From: JAEUIV01 sp033763795
GTDB lineage: Bacteria; Planctomycetota; Phycisphaerae; Phycisphaerales; UBA1924
DNA length: 13,889 nt
Direction of reading: 5' to 3'
Assembly (NCBI GenBank): GCA_033763795.1
Contig: JANRJV010000050.1
Location: 1 to 13,889, forward strand
Shown here: positions 1 to 7,052 of the stretch, in pieces
How positions within the stretch are numbered: the first letter of the stretch is position 1
Layout of the letters: each line of letters begins with the position of its first letter
The notes under the pieces: model-generated
The model's database searches: none
The model's input: the letters and a program-made list of their open reading frames with translations, nothing else
Told to the model about the DNA's origin: nothing
Program-made: the position numbers and the translations under genes

Positions 1-510
1 TCCCGCAGGCCCCGCGCTCGCCGCAGGCACCACCTCCCGCACCTCAACCCGCTGCTCCGCCCGCGGCCGCTGCGCCAGCAGCGCCACGAACGCGAACACG
101 CTCAGCGCCCCCACGCCCCCCAGACCCACCGTCTGATACGCCACAGGGTGCGGCTTGCTCTTGTCCGCCAGAGACTCTCGCGACACGATCGTCGGCTGCT
201 CGCGCACCGCTGCGTTGAACGCCCGCGCCCCGTCAAAGCTCGAGGGCAGACGCATCGCCGGCCCGATCGCGATCACCAGAGGCAGCGCCAAACCTCCGTG
301 GATCCCGATCATCCCCGCCACACGCTGCGAACGGATCCGCAGCGCCAGCACCGCGCACGTCACCGCCAGCACGCACGCACCAGCACCGATGATCAGCGCC
401 GTCACCGCCGACGCCCCGGGCGGCGCCACCGCCCACGTCAGCCCCCCGACGAACAGCACCGACACGCCGTACGCCATCAATGTCAGCGCAAAGGGAACGA
501 CGCGTGTCAT
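1..510 (-). CDS. Multi-pass membrane protein of unknown function (3' end beyond the window)
   Basis: I do not recognise this gene. It opens with ATG at 510, preceded by GAGGA seven bases upstream, a good ribosome binding site. It reads 170 codons without a stop to the window edge, so the C-terminus is missing. I see four hydrophobic stretches, at about residues 7-29, 34-58, 64-86 and 127-147. A short basic segment (RIRSQR, 58-63) lies between the second and third. Residues 88-122 form a polar, probably non-cytoplasmic region, and the visible tail is charged and alanine/proline rich. Gly- and Ala-rich helices resemble small conserved membrane proteins such as the TMEM14 type, but that resemblance is weak. 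It starts 23 bases after the methyltransferase stop and is probably co-transcribed with it. Codons end mostly in G, like the other minus-strand genes, so I judge it a real gene. Confidence 0.7.
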   Translation of the reverse strand, partial: MTRVVPFALTLMAYGVSVLFVGGLTWAVAPPGASAVTALIIGAGACVLAVTCAVLALRIRSQRVAGMIGIHGGLALPLVIAIGPAMRLPSSFDGARAFNAAVREQPTIVSRESLADKSKPHPVAYQTVGLGGVGALSVFAFVALLAQRPRAEQRVEVREVVPAASAGPAG

Positions 511-533
511 GCCGCGATCCTCATGCACGTCAC

Positions 534-1169
534 TCAGCCGCCGGGCTGCGTGCCCCGCACCACGAACGCCGGCGGCACGTTCCGCCACACGATCCGGCTC
601 CGGTGCACGTTCTCGAACCGCCCCGGCAGCTTCGAATAGAACAGCTTCCCGTTCTTCAGCAGCGTCCCGATGTGATACCCGAACGTCACGAACGTCCCAC
701 CCGGCTTCAGCACCGTCTGGATCGCGCCCAGCAGCCGCTCCTGCAGATCGTCGGGGAACGACGCCCAGGGCAGCCCGCTGATCACGTGATCAACCTTGTC
801 GATCCCGTACCGCGCGCAGATCGACGGCGCATGCTCCGCCGATTCGTTCACCAGCGTCACCTGGGGCAGCCGGCGCCGGAACCCCCGCGCCATGTCCTCG
901 TTCAGCTCGATCGCGATGAACCTCGTGTTCGCCCCCAGCCGGGGCAGAATCATGTCCGTGAAGCAGCCCGTCCCCGGGCCGATCTCCAGCACCGCCCGGG
1001 CGCTCCCGAGGTTCAGCCCCCGCAGCATCTCCTCGCCCAGTTGAGGCGAGCTGGGAGCCACCGACCCCACAACGAACGGATTGGCGAGAAACTGCCGGAT
1101 GTACGCGCCACGTCCCGTGATCTTGATGCCGGTCTTGGACGTCGGGCGTCTGGTCTGCGTCTGAGTCAT
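534..1169 (-). CDS. Class I SAM-dependent methyltransferase, PmtA (phospholipid N-methyltransferase)-like
   Basis: This 211-residue protein has a Rossmann-type methyltransferase core. SAM motif I is LEIGPGTG (residues 61-68), the acidic residue ending strand 2 is Glu88 in IAIELN, and a motif IV-like SGLPW sits at 131-135. The post-motif segment LKPGGTFVTFGY is at 154-165. An N-terminal NPFVVGSVAPSS (30-41) and the SGLP motif match the family that contains bacterial phosphatidylethanolamine N-methyltransferase PmtA and its relatives near the rRNA adenine dimethyltransferases. By family the likely substrate is a membrane phospholipid headgroup, but many members are uncharacterised, so the substrate is inference. 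The length is normal for the family. No clear ribosome binding site precedes ATG 1169. Its neighbours are the TPR/YggX gene upstream and a membrane protein downstream, all on the same strand. Confidence 0.85.
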   Translation of the reverse strand: MTQTQTRRPTSKTGIKITGRGAYIRQFLANPFVVGSVAPSSPQLGEEMLRGLNLGSARAVLEIGPGTGCFTDMILPRLGANTRFIAIELNEDMARGFRRRLPQVTLVNESAEHAPSICARYGIDKVDHVISGLPWASFPDDLQERLLGAIQTVLKPGGTFVTFGYHIGTLLKNGKLFYSKLPGRFENVHRSRIVWRNVPPAFVVRGTQPGG

Positions 1170-1258
1170 GCGCTCAATGCTCTGGAATGTGCGGATCCGC
1201 GAAGACTACCTCGGAAAACGCCCCTCGGCCATTCGCCCCATGCCCCCCGGAAACGCTC

Positions 1259-1888
1259 TCAGCCCCCCGAGCGCAGCCGCTCGTGCAGCTCGTCATCAAT
1301 GCCTAAAAACTCACGCATATACCGGTCGTACGTCTCCGAATCCTGATCGCGCGACAGGTCCAGCCGCAGCTCGTTGATCACCTTCGTCCCCTGCCCGATC
1401 CAGGACTTCCACGTCTCCGCCGAGATGTTCTCGTGAATCCACGCACCCACGGGCCCCTTGAAGGGCGCCGCCGCCAGCTGCGTGCCGGGCCGCCCCGTCT
1501 TCGCGCACATGAACGACCCCTCGGGAGCCGCCGCCGCCGCCGAATCCGTCACCTCGGGAGGCTCAACCCCCGCCGAACGCAGCAGTTCCCCCATCGCCTT
1601 CTTGGGCATCAGGTCGCCGTTCGCAGCCGCGATCGAGTACCCCTCCGTCAGCAGCCGCACCGCCTTCTCGCGCTGCCCCGCCTTCAGAAAGCACTCCCCC
1701 GCCATCTGGTACGCCTTGCTCATGTCCGGCGCCACCTGCACGCACCGCTCGTAGCTCGCCGCCGCCTCCAGAACCCGCCCCGCCTCCGCGTACGCCTTCC
1801 CCAGCGAGAAATGCGCCATCTCGTTCGTCGGGTCGGCCTTCGCCATGTTCTCGAACTGCGCGATGCGTTGCTGAAGATCCATGCTCAC
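1259..1888 (-). CDS. TPR protein fused to a YggX-like Fe(2+)-trafficking domain
   Basis: From GTG 1888 the protein has 209 residues. Residues 4-85 carry two to three tetratricopeptide-like helical pairs (for example AHFSLGKAYAEAG at 25-37 and AYQMAGECFLKAGQ at 59-72). An Ala/Pro-rich linker (115-123) follows. Residues 126-197 then match the YggX family (Iron_traffic): FMCAKTG with Cys128 where YggX has its conserved N-terminal cysteine, APFKGPVGAWIHENIS, the tryptophan pair W160/W163, and the signature INELRL at 171-176. Stand-alone YggX is about 90 residues and protects against oxidative damage to Fe-S proteins; the fused function is inferred from that. The GTG start was chosen because AGAGGG lies five bases upstream. 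The internal ATG at 1882 is also possible, and an upstream start at 1942 would add a tail unlike a domain. A TATGAT at 1950-1945 could be its -10 box, but no good -35 goes with it. Confidence 0.85.
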   Translation of the reverse strand: MSMDLQQRIAQFENMAKADPTNEMAHFSLGKAYAEAGRVLEAAASYERCVQVAPDMSKAYQMAGECFLKAGQREKAVRLLTEGYSIAAANGDLMPKKAMGELLRSAGVEPPEVTDSAAAAAPEGSFMCAKTGRPGTQLAAAPFKGPVGAWIHENISAETWKSWIGQGTKVINELRLDLSRDQDSETYDRYMREFLGIDDELHERLRSGG

Positions 1889-2031
1889 AGGGTCCCTCTT
1901 CGTCGCCGCGCGGCCCAGAACCCTCTGCACCGTCGCGCACACCGATCATAGAGCCGCCGAACCCGCAATCCCCGCCCCCCAATCCACCGCCCGACGCCCC
2001 CCCGACCCCCGCGCGAGGCTAGGCTGATCCC

Positions 2032-2478
2032 GTGAACGCGCACGAACGACGGCGCTTCGACACGCTCCTCGAAGAAGCCCTCGAACAGCTTCCGGGAAAG
2101 CTCCGCGCCCTCCTCGAAGAAGTACCCCTCGTCGTCGACGATCAGCCCGACGCCGCCCTCGCCCGCGAGCTCTACCAGGAACTGGGACACGAGCCCGGCG
2201 AAACGCTCGAAGATTTCACCGCAACCCTCTGCGGCCTGCACACAGGCGTCCCCCTCACCGAACGCAGCGTCCAGCAGTCCGGAGACCTCCCCCCCAACAT
2301 CCGACTCTTCCGCCAGGGAGTCGTCGAGGTCGCCGGCGGCTGGCAGCCCCAGCCCGGCGAAACCGAGAGCGACGTCGACGCCGCCGTCTACGACGAAATC
2401 ATGATCACACTCCTCCACGAAATAGGCCACCACTTCGGCCTCGACGAACGAGACCTCGAAAACCTCGGCTACGACTGA
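2032..2478 (+). CDS. Small zinc metallopeptidase (zincin, DUF1025/PF06262 type)
   Basis: This 148-residue soluble protein ends with HEIGHHFGLDERDL, the hallmark of the small zincin-like metallopeptidase family. His129 and His133 are the expected zinc ligands, Glu130 the catalytic base, and Asp138 a candidate third ligand. The N-terminal half (FDTLLEEALEQLPGKLRALLEEVPLVV, 9-35 when read across) also matches the family pattern of a helix followed by a short strand. There is no signal peptide or membrane segment, so it should be cytoplasmic. The natural substrate of this family is not established. The start is GTG; an AGG lies eight bases upstream at 2021-2023. It is divergent from the TPR/YggX gene (143 bp between starts) and is followed after 110 bp by sppA on the same strand, possibly as a two-protease transcript. 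Confidence 0.85.
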   Translation: MNAHERRRFDTLLEEALEQLPGKLRALLEEVPLVVDDQPDAALARELYQELGHEPGETLEDFTATLCGLHTGVPLTERSVQQSGDLPPNIRLFRQGVVEVAGGWQPQPGETESDVDAAVYDEIMITLLHEIGHHFGLDERDLENLGYD

Positions 2479-2588
2479 GCCCCCGCCCCTCCCTCCCCCC
2501 GCGCCCCCCGCCTGAAACCGCCGGCCCCACCGCCGGAACAACCCTCAGCCGCAGCCACCGCCCGCCCAACTCCACCAGGACCACACCC

Positions 2589-4415
2589 ATGCTCACTCGC
2601 CCCCACGCCCCCGCCGCCCGCACGCTCTGGCGCGCCCTCGCCGCCTCCGTCCTCGTCGCCTCCACCGGCGCCGCCGCTTTCGCCGACGCCACCCTCGCCT
2701 ACCTCAAGATCGAGGAACCACTCGTCGAGCGCGACCAGACCCCGCAGTTCCTCCTCACACAGGAAACACCGCAGACCCTCCGCAGCTTCGTCACCCGCCT
2801 CGAGCGCCTCGCCGCCGACCCCGACCTCGAAGGCGTCGTCATCCGCATCGCCTCCACCCCCCTCTCGCTCACCCAGGCCGAAGAGCTCGGCGCCGCCATC
2901 CGCGACGTCCGCGCCGCCGGCAAGAAGGTCCACCTCTTCACCGAAATCTACGAGCAGCCCCACCTCGTCCTCGGCTCATACTGCGACGACGTCATCGTCC
3001 AGCAGGGCGGCGCCGTCTCCCTCCCGGGCATCTACATGGAAGAGATGTTCCTCGCCGGAACACTCCGCTGGATGGGCGTCGAGCCCGACTTCGTCCAGAT
3101 AGGCGACTACAAGGGCGCGAAGGAGATGTTCGCCAACACCGAGCCCTCCCCCCAGTGGAACGAGAACGTCAACCAGCTCCTCGACGGGATCTACGGCCGG
3201 CTCCGCTCACACCTCCGCCAGCGCCCCCAGCTCTCCGAGCAGGAACTCGACCAGGCCATGGCGCAGGCAATGTTCCTCGAGCCAGAGCAGGCCAGATCCC
3301 TGGGCCTCGTCGACGCCGTCGTCGACCGCCTCAGCCTCGATGAACACCTCCGCAAAGTCCACGGCCCCTTCACCTGGAACACCCCAGCAGACGACTCGGA
3401 CAAAACACCCGACTTCGCCTCCATGGGCTTCTTCGAGGTCTTCTCCGAGCTCATGAACGCCATGCAGGGCGCCTCACGCTCCACCACACGCGACACCATC
3501 GCCGTCGTGCACATCGACGGCGCCATCGTCGACGGAGAGTCCTCCGCCGGCGGCCTCATGGGGGGCTCCAGCGTCGGCTCTCTCACCATCCGCGAAACCC
3601 TCAAAAAGATCGAAGACGACCGCAACGTCCGCGGCGTCATCGTCCGCGTCAACTCCCCGGGCGGCAGCGCCATCGCCTCCGAGAGCATCTGGATCGGACT
3701 CCGCCGCATCGCCGAGAACAACTCCATCAAGCGACCCGTCTGGACCAGCGTCGGAAACATGGCCGCCAGCGGCGGCTACTACATCGCCGTCGCCGGAGAA
3801 AAGATCTACCTCAATCCCTCCTCCATCGTCGGCTCCATAGGCGTCGTCGGCGGGAAGCTCGCGCTCGGCGGCCTCTACGAAAAACTCCACATGAACGTCG
3901 TCCCCCGCGCACGCGGACCCATGGCCGAGATCATGGGCGCCGTCCGCCCGTGGAACGAGCTCGAACGCCGCTCCATCGCACAGGCAATGACCCGCATCTA
4001 CGACCAGTTCGCAAACCGCGTCACCCAGGGCAGGCCCGGCATCGACCTCTCCAAGACCGCCGAGGGACGACTCTTCGTCGCCGACAAGGCCATCGACCTC
4101 AAGATGGCCGACAAGGTCGGCGGCCTCGCCGTCACCATCGAAGACATGGCCGCACAACTCGGCCTCGCCCCGGGCTCCTACGACGTCATCGATTACCCGC
4201 CACCTCCCACCCTCGAAGACCTCCTCAAGGGCTTCGGCATGGCCAGCGCCGCCGCGCCCGGCGCACACGCCGTCCACGCCGCCGCCGCCCAGACCCTCCG
4301 CGAGCTCCTGGGCCCGCAGCAGTTCGATCACGTCGCCGCGGGCCTCACAGCGCTCTTCCAGCTCCGCAAGGAGCCCGTCATCCTCGCCACCCCCCGCGTC
4401 CTGCTCTTCAAGTAA
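2589..4415 (+). CDS. sppA: Signal peptide peptidase SppA, 67K type
   Basis: This 608-residue serine protease has two ClpP/crotonase-like halves, as in the 67-kDa SppA proteins that degrade cleaved signal peptides. An N-terminal signal sequence (basic start, hydrophobic 16-30, cleavage likely after AFA at residue 32) sends it across the cytoplasmic membrane. The catalytic lysine is predicted as Lys175 in GDYKGAKE in the first half. The nucleophile is Ser394 in NMAASGGYY in the second half, so the residue pair is split between halves as in E. coli SppA (K209/S409). The second domain begins around residue 304 (TIAVVHIDGAIVDGE), with the glycine-rich NSPGGSA at about 357-363. AGGA lies nine bases before the ATG. 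An intrinsic terminator starts 31 bases after the TAA. Codon use is strongly C-ending. The length is normal. Confidence 0.93.
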   Translation: MLTRPHAPAARTLWRALAASVLVASTGAAAFADATLAYLKIEEPLVERDQTPQFLLTQETPQTLRSFVTRLERLAADPDLEGVVIRIASTPLSLTQAEELGAAIRDVRAAGKKVHLFTEIYEQPHLVLGSYCDDVIVQQGGAVSLPGIYMEEMFLAGTLRWMGVEPDFVQIGDYKGAKEMFANTEPSPQWNENVNQLLDGIYGRLRSHLRQRPQLSEQELDQAMAQAMFLEPEQARSLGLVDAVVDRLSLDEHLRKVHGPFTWNTPADDSDKTPDFASMGFFEVFSELMNAMQGASRSTTRDTIAVVHIDGAIVDGESSAGGLMGGSSVGSLTIRETLKKIEDDRNVRGVIVRVNSPGGSAIASESIWIGLRRIAENNSIKRPVWTSVGNMAASGGYYIAVAGEKIYLNPSSIVGSIGVVGGKLALGGLYEKLHMNVVPRARGPMAEIMGAVRPWNELERRSIAQAMTRIYDQFANRVTQGRPGIDLSKTAEGRLFVADKAIDLKMADKVGGLAVTIEDMAAQLGLAPGSYDVIDYPPPPTLEDLLKGFGMASAAAPGAHAVHAAAAQTLRELLGPQQFDHVAAGLTALFQLRKEPVILATPRVLLFK

Positions 4416-4446
4416 TCACGCCGCGCTCGCGGCCCCATAAGCAGAG

Positions 4447-4472
4447 AGCCCGGACGCTCGTCCGGGCTTTTT
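4447..4472 (+). terminator. Intrinsic terminator of sppA
   Basis: A perfect 9-bp inverted repeat, AGCCCGGAC / GTCCGGGCT with a 4-nt loop GCTC, is followed by five T, then C and TTT. The T-tract is only on the + strand side, so it works for sppA and not for thrS, whose stop codon lies 35 bp further on the opposite strand. Confidence 0.9.
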
Positions 4473-4506
4473 CTTTCGTTCCCGCCGCGGCCCGCAGCCA
4501 CCGCCC

Positions 4507-6726
4507 TCACATCATCAGCGTCGCCGAGCGCGTCTCGATCTCGTGCGCCAGCTCCGCCGCGAACGCGTCCAGAGGCCGCGCCCCGGCGTCCTTCTCCTGA
4601 CCCCGGATCCGCACAGACACGCTCCGCGTCTCCGCGTCCCGGGGCCCGACCACCAGCAAATACGGGATCTTCTCCTCCGCCGCCACCTTGATCTTCCCCT
4701 GGATCCGTTCGTCCGAATCATCAACCCGCGCCCGCAGACCCGGGATCCGACCCCGCAGCGCCGCCAGCACCTCGTCCGCGTACGCGTTCGTCTTTTCGCT
4801 GATGGGCAGCACGCGCACCTGCTCGGGGCTCAGCCACGTCGGGAACGCGCCCGCGAAGTGCTCGATCAGCACCCCGATGAAACGCTCCATGCTCCCGAAC
4901 GGCGCCCTGTGGATCACCACCGGCCGGTGCGGCCGGTTGTCGGGACCGATGTAGCTCAGGTCGAACCGGACCGCCATGTTGTAATCCACCTGCACCGTCC
5001 CGAGCTGCCACTCCCGCCCGATCACGTCCTTCACCACAAAGTCGATCTTGGGCCCGTAGAACGCCGCCTCCCCCGGCTCCTGGCTGAACGGCACGCCAAG
5101 GCTCTGCGCCGCCGCCCGGCACGCCTCCTCCGCAAGGTCCCACGCCGAAGGCTCGCCCAGGTACTTGCTGCTGTCCGGATCGCGCAGCCCAACACGCACC
5201 CGGTACTCCTTCATCCCCAGCGTCCGGAAGATCACCTTCACAAGCTCGAGGCACCCCAGCAGCTCCGCCGGGACCTGCTCCGCCGTGCAGAACAGGTGCG
5301 CATCGTCCTGCGTGAACCCGCGCACCCGCGTCATCCCGTTCAGCTCGCCCGACTGCTCCCACCGGTACACCGTCCCGAACTCCGCCAGCCGCACCGGAAG
5401 GTCACGGTAGGAGTGGGGGCTCGATCCGTAGATCTTCGCGTGGTGCGGGCAGTTCATGGGCTTCAGCAGATACCCCTCGAGCGCCTTCTCGTCCGGGATC
5501 ACCCGGTCCGCCGTGATCGTCTCCTTCTTCGTCCGCTCGTTCAGGTCCCGCGCCAGCTTCGCCGACACCCCCTCCAGACGCTGCGTCATCTCCGCGCACG
5601 AACACCCCTCACGCATCAGCTTCTCCAGCGAGTCGCGCTCGACCAGCGGCACGTACTGCGCGTCCTTGTAGTACGGGAAGTGCCCGCTCGTCTTGTACAG
5701 GTCCAGCTTGCCGATGTGCGGCGTGTACACCTGCTGGTACCCCTGCTTCTGCAGCTCCGCGCTGATGAACCGCTGCAGCTCGTTCCGGACCACCGACCCC
5801 TTGGGCGTCCACAGGATCAGCCCCTGCCCCACCGTCTCATCGATGTGGAACAGGTGCAGCTTCCTCCCGATCACGCGGTGGTCCCGCGCCCGCGCCTGCT
5901 CGAGCTGCGCCACGTGCGCGTCAAGCTCCGCCTGGCTCGCGAATGCCGTCCCGTACACCCGCGTCAGCCGGTCCGAGTTCTCGTCGCCGTGCCAGTAGCT
6001 CGACGCCACCGACATCACCCGCGCCGCCCCGATCCGCCCCGTGCTCGGCACGTGAGGCCCCCGGCACAGGTCCTCCCAGTTCTTCCCGGGAGCCCCCGTC
6101 GCATAGAACGACAGCACCCCGCCCCGGCGCCCACCCCCGCCACCGCCGCCCGCCCCGCCGTCGGCGAACGCCGGCTTCGAGCCCCGGTACACGCTCGAAG
6201 GCAGACCCAGCGCACGCTCCGCATTGTCGATCTTGTACTTGTTCCCCTCCGCCCGCAGCCGGGGCAGACCCTCCGCCTCCGACACCTCGTACCGCGTGAA
6301 AGGCCGGTCCTCCCGGATGATCTCCGCGATCCGCGCGTTGATCCGATCGAAGTCGTCGCTCGAGATCGCCTTCCCCCCGGGGACCAGCATGTCGTAGAAA
6401 AAACCCGTCTCCGTCGCCGGCCCGTACGCCAGCATCACGTCACGACCCACAACGTCCTGGATCGCCTCCGCCATCACGTGCGCCGCCGAGTGCCGCATCA
6501 GGAACAGCGCATCCGGATCCACAGTCTTGTCGCGCCGCGTAGGCGTCACGATCGACAGCCCGCAGTCGCGATCAATCACCGTCGAAAGGTCCCGCAGCTC
6601 GCCGTCGACCCGGCAGCCCACCGCCGCCTTCGCCAGACCCGCGCCGATCGACCGCGCCACCTCCAGCGCCGAAACCGCGCCCGGGAACTCCTTCACCGAT
6701 CCGTCCGGAAGCGTCACCTTGACCAT
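4507..6726 (-). CDS. thrS: Threonyl-tRNA synthetase
   Basis: This class II synthetase attaches threonine to tRNA-Thr. In order: a TGS domain (about 1-62); the editing domain with HSAAH (His79/His83) and CRGPH (Cys221/His225), needed to clear Ser-tRNA-Thr; the catalytic core with motif 2 (TVYRWEQSGELNGMTRVRGF, about 452-471) and motif 3 (HRAPFGSMERF, 606-616); and the anticodon-binding domain (about 635-735). The zinc ligands are conserved as Cys426, His477 and His606. At 739 residues it is about 100 longer than E. coli ThrS. Extra sequence includes a glycine-rich stretch (190-203) inside the editing domain and about 50 residues (roughly 362-415) between YKDAQYVP and KPMNCPHH. GGAGGAG seven bases before the ATG is a strong ribosome binding site. 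Its leader contains a threonine-codon leader peptide and a terminator, described separately. Confidence 0.97.
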   Translation of the reverse strand: MVKVTLPDGSVKEFPGAVSALEVARSIGAGLAKAAVGCRVDGELRDLSTVIDRDCGLSIVTPTRRDKTVDPDALFLMRHSAAHVMAEAIQDVVGRDVMLAYGPATETGFFYDMLVPGGKAISSDDFDRINARIAEIIREDRPFTRYEVSEAEGLPRLRAEGNKYKIDNAERALGLPSSVYRGSKPAFADGGAGGGGGGGRRGGVLSFYATGAPGKNWEDLCRGPHVPSTGRIGAARVMSVASSYWHGDENSDRLTRVYGTAFASQAELDAHVAQLEQARARDHRVIGRKLHLFHIDETVGQGLILWTPKGSVVRNELQRFISAELQKQGYQQVYTPHIGKLDLYKTSGHFPYYKDAQYVPLVERDSLEKLMREGCSCAEMTQRLEGVSAKLARDLNERTKKETITADRVIPDEKALEGYLLKPMNCPHHAKIYGSSPHSYRDLPVRLAEFGTVYRWEQSGELNGMTRVRGFTQDDAHLFCTAEQVPAELLGCLELVKVIFRTLGMKEYRVRVGLRDPDSSKYLGEPSAWDLAEEACRAAAQSLGVPFSQEPGEAAFYGPKIDFVVKDVIGREWQLGTVQVDYNMAVRFDLSYIGPDNRPHRPVVIHRAPFGSMERFIGVLIEHFAGAFPTWLSPEQVRVLPISEKTNAYADEVLAALRGRIPGLRARVDDSDERIQGKIKVAAEEKIPYLLVVGPRDAETRSVSVRIRGQEKDAGARPLDAFAAELAHEIETRSATLMM

Positions 6727-6747
6727 CGCGATGCTCCTCCATCAACG

Positions 6748-6776
6748 AAAAACGCCCGGCTCATTCGGCCGGGCGT
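6748..6776 (-). terminator. Intrinsic terminator in the thrS leader (attenuator)
   Basis: On the minus strand, ACGCCCGGC (6776-6768), a 7-nt loop CGAATGA and GCCGGGCGT (6760-6752) form a perfect 9-bp stem that runs into TTTTT (6752-6748). It points toward thrS and lies 21 bases before its ATG, just upstream of the ribosome binding site. Any thrS transcript begun upstream must pass it, so it should act as a regulated attenuator rather than as the end of another gene. No complete minus-strand gene ends nearby: fliS stops about 800 bp upstream, with nrdR antisense in between. Confidence 0.85.
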
Positions 6777-6795
6777 ACTCAAATGCAATCCACAA

Positions 6796-6820
6796 GGACG
6801 GGGCCGCGGCTCACCCGTCC
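6796..6820 (-). promoter_or_regulatory. Protector hairpin and antiterminator arm in the thrS leader
   Basis: GGACGGG (6820-6814) can pair perfectly with CCCGTCC (6802-6796) around an 11-nt loop. The first arm overlaps the last codons of the leader peptide, and its TGA is in the loop. The loop segment GCCGCGGC (6810-6803) can instead pair with GCCCGGC (6774-6768), the 5' arm of the terminator, through seven pairs with one bulged C. A ribosome at the leader stop codon would cover this segment and allow termination. A ribosome stalled on the threonine codons would leave it free to block the terminator. The pairing is seen in the sequence; the switching is inference. Confidence 0.6.
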
Positions 6821-6858
6821 AGACATGCGATCCGCGTAGTGGTGGTTGGGCCGGGCAT
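6811..6858 (-). CDS. thrS leader peptide with four consecutive threonine codons
   Basis: The frame ATG CCC GGC CCA ACC ACC ACT ACG CGG ATC GCA TGT CTG GAC GGG TGA encodes MPGPTTTTRIACLDG. It lies 85 bases upstream of the thrS start and ends 35 bases before the attenuator stem. A run of threonine codons before a terminator in front of a threonine-related gene is the signature of leader-peptide attenuation, as in E. coli thrL. The C-rich ACC/ACT run goes against the G-rich bias of this strand. The ribosome binding site is weak (only GGGCG before the ATG), and the ATG lies in the loop of a possible hairpin (GGGC/GCCC, 6863-6853). An in-frame ATG at 6903 would give a 30-residue version with a G-rich upstream stretch, so the exact start is uncertain. 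It is too short for ordinary gene finders. Confidence 0.7.
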   Translation of the reverse strand: MPGPTTTTRIACLDG

Positions 6859-6931
6859 CGCCCAGAGACTAGGCCCGCCGCCCCTGCACCGCAAGTCCGC
6901 CATAAACCCGCCCCAACATCAACCCAGCCCG

Positions 6932-6960
6932 TTGACGGATCCCACGGCCCGGGCCAAGAT
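6932..6960 (+). promoter_or_regulatory. Candidate sigma-70-type promoter for nrdR
   Basis: TTGACG at 6932-6937 matches the -35 consensus at five of six positions. It is followed after exactly 17 bases by CAAGAT (6955-6960), a moderate -10 box. It lies about 90 bases before the nrdR ATG and is divergent from the thrS leader. I see no NrdR box-like palindrome over it. It is supported by sequence match only. Confidence 0.4.
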
Positions 6961-7052
6961 GTCGTCCCGTCACACACGCCGGCCCAACCTGTCGTGCCCC
7001 GACACGTCCGAACCACCCCACAGACCACGCCACACCGGAGCGGCACCAGTCC

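Noticed and set aside
148..781. Plus-strand frames opposite the membrane protein and methyltransferase
   Set aside because: They are Arg/Ala/Ser-rich shadows; the minus-strand reading gives membrane helices and a clear SAM motif.
1945..1950. TATGAT -10 box for the TPR/YggX gene
   Set aside because: A good -10 match on the minus strand, but no acceptable -35 at 16-18 bases; too weak to list alone.
6777..7052. T-box riboswitch upstream of thrS
   Set aside because: I looked for the T-box core TGGNACCGCG on the minus strand and found no match; the threonine-codon leader explains the terminator better.
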